Source: Sedimentibacter saalensis
GTDB taxonomy: Bacteria > Bacillota > Clostridia > Tissierellales > Sedimentibacteraceae
NCBI RefSeq assembly: GCF_007830175.1
Contig: NZ_VLKH01000004.1
Location: forward strand, 408,399-472,398
Length of the DNA stretch: 64,000 bases
Direction of reading: 5' to 3'
The translations under genes were made by a program, and so were the position numbers. Of the stretch, positions 24,110 through 33,233 are shown in pieces. The notes under the pieces were generated by a model. It searched no databases. It saw only the letters and a program-made list of their open reading frames with translations, and had not been told where the DNA came from. Within the stretch, counting starts at the first letter, position 1. Each line of letters opens with the position of its first letter.

Positions 24110-25978
24110 ATGAAAAACAAAATATTTTACAAAATGACTGCACTGCTAATGAGCACAGCACTTCTCATGTCATGCAGCACAAATGCCGGAACACAATCAG
24201 CAGCCAATGAAACCGGAAGTGAAAATGCTGAAGTTAACTTAAATATCAAAACACTGTCCCAAAGCCTGGTTGAATACCAGGATGATGATTATTACACAGA
24301 TTGGGAAGGACAAAGTCCAAACTACATCAAATTAAACGGAAGCTCTGCAGAGCTTGAAGGAACAGGAGCATCAATCAAAGAAGGAACCATAACAATAACT
24401 TCATCGGGAACATACGTAGTAAGCGGCAGTCTTTCCGACGGACAGATTATTGTAGATGCTTCCAAAGAAGATACCGTAAGAATAGTTTTAAACAAAGCGC
24501 AAATAAGCTGCTACGACAATGCTCCTATTTATGTGGTAAGTTCAGAAAAAACAATTATTTCTCTTGAGGAAAACACAGAAAATTCTGTAACGGACGGCAG
24601 CTCCTATGTTATTTCAGATGGTACTGACGAACCAAATGCTGCTATTTACAGCAAGGACGATCTCACCATTAACGGAACAGGAAAACTCATCGTGAATTCA
24701 AATTACAACAATGGAATTAACGGAAAAGATCAGCTTAAGATAACGGGAGGAACAATAGTAATTAATTCTGTGGATGACGGTCTCATGGGAAAAGATCTGG
24801 TTGCTGTAAAGGATTCTGATTTAACAATTACTGCAGCAGGTGACGGTATTAAAGCAACAAACGACACTGACGCCGACAAAGGAAATGTGGTACTTGAAAG
24901 CGGAAATTTCAATATAGCTGCAGGCTCTGACGGCATACAGGCTGAAAAAAATCTTTCAGTATTTGACGGAACATACCAGATATCTTCAACAGGAGATTCA
25001 ATACATTCCAACAGCACCATAAGCCTCTACGGAGGAACTTATGATATAGCATCAGAAGATGATGGTATTCACGCTGATTCCACCATAGACATAAGCGGAG
25101 GAACAATAAACATACAAAAAAGCTATGAAGGCATTGAAAGTGCACTGATTAACATTTCAGGCGGAAATATAACACTTGTCTCTTCAGATGACGGAATTAA
25201 CGTTGCAGGAGGCATGGATAGCTCATCTGTGAACGGAAGACCAGGTCAAAACAGCTTCTCAGAAACCAGTGAAAACAAGCTTACAATTACAGGTGGAAAC
25301 ATTTTTGTAAACGCTTCAGGTGATGGCCTTGATGCCAATGGCTCCATATACATGGATGGAGGAAAAGTTGTGGTAAACGGCCCTACAAACAACGGTAACG
25401 GCTCACTTGACTACGACCAGACTTTTGAAATGAACGGAGGAATGCTTATTGCAGCAGGAAGCTCCGGAATGGTTCAGACCCCTACAGAAAGTTCAGCACA
25501 AAATTCACTGCTCATCAGCTATTCTCAAATTCAGCAGGCAGGAACTACTGTTAAAATTCTTGATGGAAACGGAAATACAATTGTTGAATTTACACCTGAA
25601 AAAACATTCCAGTCTGTACTTGTAAGTTCACCTGATTTAAAACTGGACACAGCATACCAGCTGTACTCTCAGGACACAAAGACAGCTGATTTTACACTTA
25701 CAAAAAATATTCTTACCATATCTGAGACAGGAGAAGAGGTGACAGTGGGAGGTTTTGGACAGCCCGGACAAGGCGGCGGACGTGGAATGAAACCTGGAAT
25801 GCAAAACGGTGAAGTACCGGCAATGACGGAAGGTGAAAGACCGGCTGGTTTTAAGGGTGACAGGCAGATGCCTGACGGAAAAAGCGGGGCGACACAACAA
25901 ACTGACGGAACAAGCGGAGCTACTCAGCAAACTGGCATCCCCGATAATAATGCTGTGGAGACTGAAGCAACAGTATAA
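24110..25978 (+). CDS. Cthe_2159-like carbohydrate-binding lipoprotein
   Basis: The 622-residue protein starts at ATG 24110 (AAGGAG before it) with a lipoprotein signal peptide ending in the lipobox LLMSC. Residues about 75-500 consist of repeated short beta strands with recurring GGTI, DDGI and GDGI turns, a parallel beta-helix of the pfam14262 type first described in a Clostridium thermocellum polygalacturonate-binding protein. The C-terminus is Gly/Gln-rich with GGFGQPGQGGGRGMKPG and short GATQQT repeats, which looks like a disordered surface tail. It follows the VTC and DUF4956 genes directly. This three-gene group recurs in Firmicutes, and its joint role is unknown. Confidence 0.85.
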   Translation: MKNKIFYKMTALLMSTALLMSCSTNAGTQSAANETGSENAEVNLNIKTLSQSLVEYQDDDYYTDWEGQSPNYIKLNGSSAELEGTGASIKEGTITITSSGTYVVSGSLSDGQIIVDASKEDTVRIVLNKAQISCYDNAPIYVVSSEKTIISLEENTENSVTDGSSYVISDGTDEPNAAIYSKDDLTINGTGKLIVNSNYNNGINGKDQLKITGGTIVINSVDDGLMGKDLVAVKDSDLTITAAGDGIKATNDTDADKGNVVLESGNFNIAAGSDGIQAEKNLSVFDGTYQISSTGDSIHSNSTISLYGGTYDIASEDDGIHADSTIDISGGTINIQKSYEGIESALINISGGNITLVSSDDGINVAGGMDSSSVNGRPGQNSFSETSENKLTITGGNIFVNASGDGLDANGSIYMDGGKVVVNGPTNNGNGSLDYDQTFEMNGGMLIAAGSSGMVQTPTESSAQNSLLISYSQIQQAGTTVKILDGNGNTIVEFTPEKTFQSVLVSSPDLKLDTAYQLYSQDTKTADFTLTKNILTISETGEEVTVGGFGQPGQGGGRGMKPGMQNGEVPAMTEGERPAGFKGDRQMPDGKSGATQQTDGTSGATQQTGIPDNNAVETEATV

Positions 25979-26005
25979 AAAATGTCAGATTATTAACAAC
26001 CTGAT

Positions 26006-26095
26006 TTTCCAAAAAATTGTAGGGGCGGATCTTGTATCCGCCCGTTTTGATAATTCAATAATTTTGGTATATCCGGGAGGACAGTAGTTCGCCCT
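26006..26095. repeat. Dispersed intergenic repeat, copy 2
   Basis: Shares with 15963-16055 the blocks GTAGGGGCGG-hairpin-CCGCCCG and AATTCAATAATTTTG in the same order and orientation. The hairpin arms (GGGCGGAT/ATCCGCCC) carry compensating changes, so the structure rather than the sequence is kept. It lies between the convergent lipoprotein and citC genes. Confidence 0.7.
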
Positions 26096-26098
26096 ACA

Positions 26099-27136
26099 TT
26101 ACACCCTACTGTTCCTTAATTTTTCAGCTATTTTCATTCCTCTGCCGGAAATAATATATTCAAAAGTTGTTCGTGGCACGATTTTTTTTATTTCGTCTAA
26201 ATTTCCTTCAGCCATTAATTTTCTTACAAGTGAAGCGCTGACAGGTACATTGTCTTCCTCAAATCTTGGTATTTCAATAACCTCAATTCCTCTTTCACCA
26301 AGAAACTTTTTCATCATTATGTTGTAGGAAGCTGTGACAACATCAAATGGCTCAGTTCCTACAAAACGTCTTGTAATGTTCAATGGTTTTGCAAAGTGCT
26401 GGCAAAATATTGTGAGGTCCAGCATGCAGTTAATATCCCCTGCCTTGTACGTATCCTTCATGAAGTAGGTGGGAAATGTTGCAGATGAAATCAGGTAATC
26501 GGATGTGGGATGAACCACAACATTGTTTAAATGTTCCACTCCCCTTTTAACAAGTTCGTACCTGTCCCCGGCAGGAAATATGCTTTTGTCCTCAGACACA
26601 ACAAACAAATGCAAAATGCTGCACATTTTTGCTGCAGTTTCAACCAGGTACAAATGTCCATTTGTGAAAGGATTGCAGTTTAATACAATGGCACCTGCAT
26701 TGTCTGAGTTGTGTTCACCTTTAATGGAATTAACAAAGTCCCGGATACCGCCTTTTATATTTTCCATCAATGCAGCGTCCTTTGTTTCTGCTATTAGGTA
26801 AAATCCCAAATCGCTGAATATATTTATGTTTTCAGTCTTCGTAAACAAAAACATGTGGCTGTGACCATTTTCGAAGCCTTTAGATGTCAATAGAGTAACA
26901 ATTTTAGCTGCAAGACCTTCACCCTGTTGTTCGTCTGCAACTGCAATGCATTTGAGGACATTGCCCTGAAGCGAGCCTGTTGCTGCAATTTTTCCGTCAC
27001 TTAAACATAAGTTAACAGTAAATTCAATTCCCTCATCATAAGACAGATTTTCAGTTTTCAGAAAGTTTTTAAGCTTCTCAAGCTTACTTCCCTTCAGAGG
27101 AAATCCGAATTCTTCGTAAAATGTTTCATAGCCCAT
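26099..27136 (-). CDS. citC: [Citrate (pro-3S)-lyase] ligase
   Basis: CitC acetylates the thiol of the citrate lyase prosthetic group with acetate and ATP, switching the enzyme on. The 345-residue protein has an N-terminal GNAT-like domain (about 1-140) and a nucleotidyl-transferase domain with NPFTNGH (the HxGH-type motif), FVSEDKSIFP and VPVSASLVRKL. It is the last gene of the citDEFC unit, 10 bp after citF. Unusually, citX and citG, needed to make and attach the prosthetic group, are not in this window. Confidence 0.93.
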   Translation of the reverse strand: MGYETFYEEFGFPLKGSKLEKLKNFLKTENLSYDEGIEFTVNLCLSDGKIAATGSLQGNVLKCIAVADEQQGEGLAAKIVTLLTSKGFENGHSHMFLFTKTENINIFSDLGFYLIAETKDAALMENIKGGIRDFVNSIKGEHNSDNAGAIVLNCNPFTNGHLYLVETAAKMCSILHLFVVSEDKSIFPAGDRYELVKRGVEHLNNVVVHPTSDYLISSATFPTYFMKDTYKAGDINCMLDLTIFCQHFAKPLNITRRFVGTEPFDVVTASYNIMMKKFLGERGIEVIEIPRFEEDNVPVSASLVRKLMAEGNLDEIKKIVPRTTFEYIISGRGMKIAEKLRNSRV

Positions 27137-27146
27137 GTTTTCACCT

Positions 27147-28550
27147 TTATAAAGTATTTTTTATTGTGTCAATAACTGTGCCGTCACGGTATATTACATT
27201 GGCAACTGTCTTGCTGCCAAGTTTTACTTCTTTTGGAACTCCGGTAATCTCTTCAGCTATTCTTTTAAGTTCATGAATGTCAACAACAGGAAGGCCTGAA
27301 GCTAAAAGATTTTCTTTAAGATCGATTCTTTTAGGATTTACTGCAATTCCTCTTTGTGTTACTAAAACATCCACGGTGTTCCCCGGAGTTGAAACACATA
27401 GAACTTTGTCAACAACTATTGACAGCCTTGCTCTTGTAAGTGGAGCAACAATCATGGTAAGTTTTGCTCCTGCAGCAGTATCGCTGTGTCCTCCGGAACC
27501 GCCCATTATGAACCCGTTTGAATCAGTGTGAACATTTACATTGAAATCAGTATCGATTTGTGTGGCTCCCAGTATTACTACATCCAGATTGTCAACTATG
27601 GCGCTTTTTGCTGTAGGGCTTGCATAGTGGGATGCAGTTACTTCCTTGTGTCTTGGGTTGTCTCTTATGGACTGCACAGCCCTTAAGTCAAAGCACTGCA
27701 CATCCATCAATGCTTCAAAGCATCCTGCCTCAAGCATGTCGACAAGATAGCTTGTTATTCCGCCCATACCGAAGCTTCCCTTTATATTTTCCTTAAGCAT
27801 TATGTCCTTCAGATACTTGGCAACAGCAAGAGATGCTCCTCCTGCCCCTGTCTGAAATGAAAATCCGTCCTTTAGAAGTCCAGAGCTTTGGATTACTTTT
27901 GTGGCATAGGAAGCCATCATTAGTCCAACAGGATCTCTTGTAATTTTTGTTGTTCCTGAAACAATTCCTGTGGGGTCGCCTATTTTGTCCACACAAACAA
28001 CATAATCCACATATGTTTCTGAAATTGAAAAATCGAACAATGGATATTCCATAAGGTTATCAGTTATTACAACAACTTTTTTTGCATTCATGGCATCAAC
28101 AAAGGCATATCCCAGGGAACCGCATGCAGATTTTCCGTACTTTCCTGAACAGTTTCCCATGTTGTCGGATGATGGGGCAGCTATGAACGCGATGTCAATT
28201 GGAGTGTTGCCGTTTTCTATGTCACTTGGACGTCCTCCGTGACTTCTGAAGTCAACCGGCTTTTGCATTATGCCTGATGATATTTCTCTACCAACTGCAG
28301 CTCCCATATAGTTTACTTCAAGTCCTGTAACAACATTATTTTTGATGTGATTTACAAGCGGTGCATGGATGTCGAACACAGAACTTGCATTTACTGTCAG
28401 GTCCTTGTATCCCATGTTTGCAATTTCTTCCATGACCATATTTATTACATGGTCTCCGTTTCTTAAATGGTGGTGGAAGGATATCCTCATTCCATCCTTA
28501 AGACCGCATAGAGTTATTGCTTCTTTTATAGATTTTACCACTTTATTCAT
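27147..28550 (-). CDS. citF: Citrate lyase alpha subunit (citrate CoA-transferase)
   Basis: The 467-residue protein transfers the acyl carrier from acetyl to citrate, the first half of citrate lyase. Family features include SFHHHLRNGDHVINMV near residue 25, IMQKPVDFRSHGGRP, and GGSGGHSDTAAGAKL around residue 355. The start overlaps the citE stop as TAATG, with GGAGGTG upstream, so translation is coupled. It acts in the cytoplasm in a complex with CitE and CitD. Confidence 0.95.
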   Translation of the reverse strand: MNKVVKSIKEAITLCGLKDGMRISFHHHLRNGDHVINMVMEEIANMGYKDLTVNASSVFDIHAPLVNHIKNNVVTGLEVNYMGAAVGREISSGIMQKPVDFRSHGGRPSDIENGNTPIDIAFIAAPSSDNMGNCSGKYGKSACGSLGYAFVDAMNAKKVVVITDNLMEYPLFDFSISETYVDYVVCVDKIGDPTGIVSGTTKITRDPVGLMMASYATKVIQSSGLLKDGFSFQTGAGGASLAVAKYLKDIMLKENIKGSFGMGGITSYLVDMLEAGCFEALMDVQCFDLRAVQSIRDNPRHKEVTASHYASPTAKSAIVDNLDVVILGATQIDTDFNVNVHTDSNGFIMGGSGGHSDTAAGAKLTMIVAPLTRARLSIVVDKVLCVSTPGNTVDVLVTQRGIAVNPKRIDLKENLLASGLPVVDIHELKRIAEEITGVPKEVKLGSKTVANVIYRDGTVIDTIKNTL

Positions 28551-29416
28551 TAAAATGCACCTCCTAAAGCTTTAGCCGCTTCCAGAGTCTGTCTGGCTCT
28601 TTCAACTATAGGAGCGTCTATCATTTTTCCTCTTAAAGAAATTGCACCTTTTCCCTGCTCCTTAGCAACCTGAATTATATCCATAACTTCCTTAGCATAC
28701 TCGATTTCTTCAAGCGTAGGGCTGAACACTTCATTGACTGCTTGCACATGTCTTGGTGATATACAAGCCTTGCCTGTGAACCCAAGACTCTTGGCAAACT
28801 CTGCATCTGTTCTTAATCCTTCCTCGTCTTCAACATCAGTAAAAGGAGTGTCGTAGACGTCAATGCCTGCCGCCCTGGCTGCCATAACCATTCTTCCCCG
28901 GCTGTAGAATATTTCGTCGCCTTGTTTTGTTCGTTTGCAGCGAAGGTCTGCAGTGAGATCTTCTCCTCCTAAAAATATTGCTTTGATTCTTTTGCTGGAG
29001 GAAGCAATTTCAAATGCATTTTCGACTCCCAGTGCAGTTTCAATAAGAGGTATGAGGGAAGTTTTCTTTTCAATGTTGTGTTTTCTTTCAACTTCGCCCA
29101 TATAGTTTTCAATTACTTTAATATCCATTCCGCTGCATACCTTTGGTGGCATAATCATATCAGGTTTCATTGGCAGTATTTCGTCAAGATCCTTCTTCCA
29201 GAAATCCGTGTCTATGGAATTTATTCTTATTATGACTTCACAGCCTTTGTATCCAAGATATTTAAGCGCATTTCTAACAAGAATTCGAGCAGAATCCTTT
29301 TCTTGAGGGGAAACCGCATCTTCAAGGTCCAATATTACGCTGTCTGCACCAAGGGCATCAGCATTTAACAGCATGCCTGAATTGTTGCCAGGCATAAACA
29401 ACATGCTTCTTCTCAT
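28550..29416 (-). CDS. citE: Citrate lyase beta subunit
   Basis: This 288-residue citryl-ACP lyase cleaves citryl-carrier to oxaloacetate and acetyl-carrier. Typical motifs are RRSMLFMPGNN at the N-terminus, DSVILDLEDAVSPQEKD, and LGGEDLTADL with the Mg-binding acidic residues. It starts right after citD and is translationally coupled to citF. Confidence 0.95.
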   Translation of the reverse strand: MRRSMLFMPGNNSGMLLNADALGADSVILDLEDAVSPQEKDSARILVRNALKYLGYKGCEVIIRINSIDTDFWKKDLDEILPMKPDMIMPPKVCSGMDIKVIENYMGEVERKHNIEKKTSLIPLIETALGVENAFEIASSSKRIKAIFLGGEDLTADLRCKRTKQGDEIFYSRGRMVMAARAAGIDVYDTPFTDVEDEEGLRTDAEFAKSLGFTGKACISPRHVQAVNEVFSPTLEEIEYAKEVMDIIQVAKEQGKGAISLRGKMIDAPIVERARQTLEAAKALGGAF

Positions 29417-29418
29417 GA

Positions 29419-29688
29419 TTATTCCATCCCTTCTGCTCTTCTCAGGGCTGTTTCAATCCTTGCACGAATGGCACATTCAACAGCGCCCCTGTCTTTAAGC
29501 TGAATTTTTACTCTTTTAACGTCAAATTCAGAAAGAACTTCTCTCACTGTTCTTTCTATGTCTTCGCCGAACTGGTTGTAAACAATTGATGTAAGATTAA
29601 TTTCTATTCCATTGTCATTAGGCTCAACCTGAACAAATATGTCGCTCGATTCCAAGGTTCCGGCAGTTGCCTTCTTTTTTATCTCCAT
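29419..29688 (-). CDS. citD: Citrate lyase acyl carrier (gamma) subunit
   Basis: The 89-residue carrier begins MEIKKKATAGTLESSD. The serine in this TLESSD region receives the phosphoribosyl-dephospho-CoA group. ATG 29688 is chosen over the upstream GTG because GGGTGG sits at the right distance and the N-terminus then matches known CitD proteins. It is the first cit gene after the transporter. Confidence 0.93.
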   Translation of the reverse strand: MEIKKKATAGTLESSDIFVQVEPNDNGIEINLTSIVYNQFGEDIERTVREVLSEFDVKRVKIQLKDRGAVECAIRARIETALRRAEGME

Positions 29689-29733
29689 TTTTGCCACCCT
29701 TTCTAAACCTTAAAATTATATATAAAATTATGC

Positions 29734-29764
29734 AATAAAGCCCACCCTGAAGGTGAGCTTATTA
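29734..29764 (-). terminator. Hairpin between transporter and citD
   Basis: AATAAAGCCCACC pairs with GGTGAGCTTATT (one bulge and one mismatch). U-rich sequence follows on the minus strand. It may reduce read-through from the transporter into citD. Confidence 0.55.
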
Positions 29765-29774
29765 TTATTAAACT

Positions 29775-31064
29775 TTATCCGAATAATATTGGTACTATAA
29801 ATGTTGCCAACAGTATTATAAATGCTCCCCCAAGCCTTGAAGAAATCTGTGCAAATGGCATGAGTTCCATTCTGTGAGCTGCTGTTAAAACCGCAACGTC
29901 TCCTGTTCCTCCCATGTTAGCCATGCAAAGACCGGCTGTGATGGCTGCTTCAATAGGATAGAAACCAACAAGTTTTCCTACAAGAGCTGTTCCAACAACT
30001 GCTCCAAGCACTACCAGGAATACAAGTACAAGGTATATTGGTGAGAATGCTGATATAACCTGACCAAGATTTGTGTATGCTATGCCTATTCCCATAAGAA
30101 GTGCTGATGTCCAGTTAGTTGCAACAAATTTATACCATCCTGCACATGCTCTTTCAAACTGTTGTGGAAGAACATTGAATGCTTTTGCCAATGCAACGGA
30201 TATAATCATCCATGCATATGGATGTATGTCAAGGCCTGCATAAGTATCAAAGAAGTATGCTACAATTTCACCAACTACGAAAAATGAAGTTGCAATTGCA
30301 ATACCAATACCATAGTCAGAAAGCTTCAAAGCTTCAGTGTCTTCTTTTTCCTTAAGGTCATCTTCGCCGATTTCCATGAGTTTACCGTTTCCGCTCAATG
30401 AAGGATATTTTTTGCCAAGTCTGTCAAGAAGTCCTCCAAACACTATAGCCATTGCATTTCCCAAAGCCACAGCAGGCACAAGTTTAGAAAGTATTGTTTC
30501 TGAAGGAACTCCAAGTCCCTGTGAGAAAACTTCTGATATTGGAACAGCTCCTGCTCCCATGCCGCCGCCCATTATAGGAATGCCTATATACGCTATTGAT
30601 TCTCCAGGTGCCTGACCAAAAAGCATGCCTCCCAATGACACAAACAACAATGATACGGCAACTCCACCAATTATTGTTGGGAAGTATCTTACTGCTGCCT
30701 TAATAAGAAGTTTCTTGCTCATACCTAAAATAGAACCTGTAATGAGTGCTGCAATGTAGAAGTCAAGAAATCCTCCGCCCTTCATAAATGTAGTAACATT
30801 TTCTGAAACTGAAGCAGGAATCAGGTTGTAATAAACCATTGCTGCTGAACCGAAAATTATTACGATTGGTCCGCCGCCAAAAAATGTTTTTACAATTGGT
30901 GTGTTGTTTCCTATTACGTCAAGCAATGAACCAATAATCATCATAAATGCAAAGGCACCTATCATGCCCCCAGGCAATATGTCCAGAAATACTGCTACAA
31001 GCAATATAACCAGCAATGTGAAATAAACTGGTAGACTAATTCCCATAATCTTGTAATCTTTCAT
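29775..31064 (-). CDS. 2-hydroxycarboxylate transporter (CitS family)
   Basis: The 429-residue protein has about 11-13 membrane segments and both re-entrant GGXG loops of the 2HCT family, seen as PIMGGGMGAGAVP and NMGGTGDVAVL. The conserved arginine region is ISSRLGGAF. CitS-type members import citrate with Na+; relatives take malate. With citDEFC downstream and malic enzyme upstream, citrate or malate uptake is the likely role. ATG 31064 follows GGGAGG. Confidence 0.92.
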   Translation of the reverse strand: MKDYKIMGISLPVYFTLLVILLVAVFLDILPGGMIGAFAFMMIIGSLLDVIGNNTPIVKTFFGGGPIVIIFGSAAMVYYNLIPASVSENVTTFMKGGGFLDFYIAALITGSILGMSKKLLIKAAVRYFPTIIGGVAVSLLFVSLGGMLFGQAPGESIAYIGIPIMGGGMGAGAVPISEVFSQGLGVPSETILSKLVPAVALGNAMAIVFGGLLDRLGKKYPSLSGNGKLMEIGEDDLKEKEDTEALKLSDYGIGIAIATSFFVVGEIVAYFFDTYAGLDIHPYAWMIISVALAKAFNVLPQQFERACAGWYKFVATNWTSALLMGIGIAYTNLGQVISAFSPIYLVLVFLVVLGAVVGTALVGKLVGFYPIEAAITAGLCMANMGGTGDVAVLTAAHRMELMPFAQISSRLGGAFIILLATFIVPILFG

Positions 31065-31097
31065 AATTTTCCTCCCAGAAATTATTTTATTTTACTC

Positions 31098-32270
31098 TTA
31101 TATTCTTGCTACACCTGACTTGCGTGCTGCATCAGCTATAGCATTTGCAACTACCTTTGCTACTCCCTTATCAAGCGCACTAGGTATTATGTTGTCTTCA
31201 TTTAAATCTTTTTCATCAATGTAGCCAGCTATGGCATACGCAGCAGCCAGTTTCATTTCTTCGTTTATTTCTTTTGCTCTGACGTCTAAGGCTCCTCTGA
31301 ACACTCCAGGGAACACAAGCACATTGTTTATCTGATTTGGAAAATCAGAACGTCCTGTACCTATAATTCTTGCTCCTGCTTCCTTAGCAAGATCAGGCAT
31401 GATTTCAGGTGTAGGATTAGCCATTGCAAGTATTATTGCATCTCTGTTCATTGAACGAACCATTTCAGGTTTTACTGAATCAGCAGAAGAAACTCCTATG
31501 AACACATCTGCTCCCACAAGAACATCACCAAGACTTCCACTTTTGCTTCCAAGGTTTGTTGTCTGAGCAAGGATGAGTTTTGCTTCGTTCATTTTTTCTC
31601 TTTCCTTGTATATTGCGCCAGTTCTGTCGCAAACAATTATATTTTTAGCTCCAGCTGACAACAAAAGGTTTGAAATTGCTGTTCCTGCAGCTCCGGCTCC
31701 GTTTATTACAATATTAATATCTTCAATTTTTTTGTCTACAATTTTTAATGCATTTATGAGTCCTGCAAGAACTACTATGGCAGTTCCGTGCTGGTCATCA
31801 TGAAATACAGGAATATCCAGTATTTTTTTCAATTTTTCTTCAATTTCAAAACATCTTGGTGCGCCAATGTCTTCAAGATTGATTCCGCCAAGTCCCGGTG
31901 CAATTAGTTTTACGGCATTTACTATTTCATCAACTTCTTTTGTGTCCAGGCATATAGGGAAAGCATCCACATCAGCAAATTCCTTGAATAGAATTGATTT
32001 ACCTTCCATAACAGGAAGAGCAGCCTTTGGTCCTATGTCTCCAAGACCTAATACAGCAGTTCCGTCAGTTACTACAGCAACAATGTTTCCTTTAGATGTA
32101 TACTTGTATACATTTTCTTCATTTTCATGAATTTTCCTGCAGGGTTCAGCAACTCCAGGAGTGTAAGCAAGGCTTAAATCTTCCCTTGTTTCAACCTTCA
32201 TTTTTGATACAACCTCTATTTTTCCTTTGTGCTTTTCATGAAGTTTCAAGCTTTCTTCAAAATAATTCAA
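31098..32270 (-). CDS. NAD(P)-dependent malic enzyme
   Basis: The short (390-residue) bacterial malic enzyme decarboxylates malate to pyruvate. Motifs seen are SLAYTPGVAEPC, the DGTAVLGLGDIGP stretch, HDDQHGTA and NGAGAAGTAISNLL (nucleotide binding). A TTG start at 32270 is favoured: GGGAGG precedes it and the length then fits the family; the more upstream start would put that site inside the gene. It leads the transporter-citDEFC gene set, linking citrate or malate catabolism to pyruvate. Confidence 0.9.
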   Translation of the reverse strand: MNYFEESLKLHEKHKGKIEVVSKMKVETREDLSLAYTPGVAEPCRKIHENEENVYKYTSKGNIVAVVTDGTAVLGLGDIGPKAALPVMEGKSILFKEFADVDAFPICLDTKEVDEIVNAVKLIAPGLGGINLEDIGAPRCFEIEEKLKKILDIPVFHDDQHGTAIVVLAGLINALKIVDKKIEDINIVINGAGAAGTAISNLLLSAGAKNIIVCDRTGAIYKEREKMNEAKLILAQTTNLGSKSGSLGDVLVGADVFIGVSSADSVKPEMVRSMNRDAIILAMANPTPEIMPDLAKEAGARIIGTGRSDFPNQINNVLVFPGVFRGALDVRAKEINEEMKLAAAYAIAGYIDEKDLNEDNIIPSALDKGVAKVVANAIADAARKSGVARI

Positions 32271-32379
32271 ATCGTTTTCCTCCCATAACTGAATTAATTT
32301 CACAATCAATATATCATTCCGCGAAAATAACGTAAATATTATGAAAGTTAAAAAAAGTTTTGTTCATAAAAATATCATT

Positions 32380-32393
32380 GTTATTTAAATAAC
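32380..32393. promoter_or_regulatory. Palindrome upstream of the malic enzyme gene
   Basis: GTTATTTAAATAAC is a perfect 14-bp palindrome about 110 bp upstream of the malic enzyme start, between the cit genes and the citAB terminator. It is a candidate site for the CitB-type regulator; unproven. Confidence 0.35.
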
Positions 32394-32410
32394 GATTTCC
32401 TGCATACAAA

Positions 32411-32545
32411 AAAAGGGCTGATGCATTGTGATTATCAGCATGTCATTCTGAGGGCTTTAGCCCGAAGAATCTCAAAATTTCAAAGATGAGATCCTTCGCT
32501 AACGCTCAGGATGACATGATAGCGCTTAATGCAACAGTCCCTTTT
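32411..32545 (-). terminator. Terminator of the citAB genes carrying an inserted repeat
   Basis: The outer arms AAAAGGGCTGATGCATT (32411-32427) and AATGCAACAGTCCCTTTT (32528-32545) pair and give a U run on the minus strand. The loop holds an 80-bp repeat (32440-32519). Confidence 0.65.
32440..32519. repeat. TGTCATTCTGAG-type inverted repeat inside the terminator loop
   Basis: The unit starts CATGTCATTCTGAGGGC and ends GCTCAGGATGACATG, its near inverted complement. Inner GAATCTC/GAGATCC arms and a GGGCTTTAGCCC hairpin are also present. Similar sequences are widespread dispersed repeats in many bacteria; only this copy is in the window. Confidence 0.65.
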
Positions 32546-32546
32546 G

Positions 32547-33233
32547 CTATTTTACTTTTATTTTATACTTGTGCTGGGGTCTTCCAACTTTACCGTATTC
32601 TATGATTTTTTTTACTTTATCTTCTTTTTCCATATAATCAAGATATTTTCTTACAGTAACCCTTGCGACCCCGGAAGACATTGAAATTTCCTCGGCTGTC
32701 TTGTAGTTATCATTAGAATTTTCAATTTCATTCCAGATTATTTTATATGTGTACTTGTTAATGCCTTTCTCAAAATCCTCTTCATCATTGCTTTTGTCAA
32801 AAGGAGATCCGGCTATATATTTATCAAGTGTTTTTTGTTCAATAGTGTTGGAGCTGCTGAAGCTGTTGTACATTTGCTTATACTTTTCAAGTGCTTCTTT
32901 AAACCTTTCAAGGGTGAATGGTTTTATGAGATAATCAACTGCCCCGTATCTGAGTGCTTCCTGAATCATAACGCTTGTTTTATCAGCCGTTATTAAAATG
33001 ACATCAACTTCTGTTCCTTCTTTTCTGAGCTTCTTCATAAATTCAATTCCGTTTTCTTTAGGAAGATAAATATCAAGCAACAAAAGGTCCACTTTGTTTC
33101 CATTCATGAATTCCATGGCTTCTGTGAGATTTGATGCAGCTTTGACTAATTTGAAATCATCTACCTTTTTCAGGAACTTTGAGTTAATATCCCTGACCAT
33201 CGGATCATCTTCAATAATCATAACATTAATCAT
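32547..33233 (-). CDS. CitB/DcuR-type response regulator
   Basis: The 228-residue protein has a receiver domain with IIEDDPMVRDIN and phosphoacceptor Asp in LLLDIYLPKENG, and a C-terminal helix-turn-helix of the CitB/DcuR type. ATG 33233 follows GGCGGTGAG and overlaps the kinase stop by 8 bp. It is the partner of the adjacent CitA-type sensor and faces the malic enzyme-citrate lyase genes, which it probably activates when the substrate is present. Confidence 0.92.
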   Translation of the reverse strand: MINVMIIEDDPMVRDINSKFLKKVDDFKLVKAASNLTEAMEFMNGNKVDLLLLDIYLPKENGIEFMKKLRKEGTEVDVILITADKTSVMIQEALRYGAVDYLIKPFTLERFKEALEKYKQMYNSFSSSNTIEQKTLDKYIAGSPFDKSNDEEDFEKGINKYTYKIIWNEIENSNDNYKTAEEISMSSGVARVTVRKYLDYMEKEDKVKKIIEYGKVGRPQHKYKIKVK

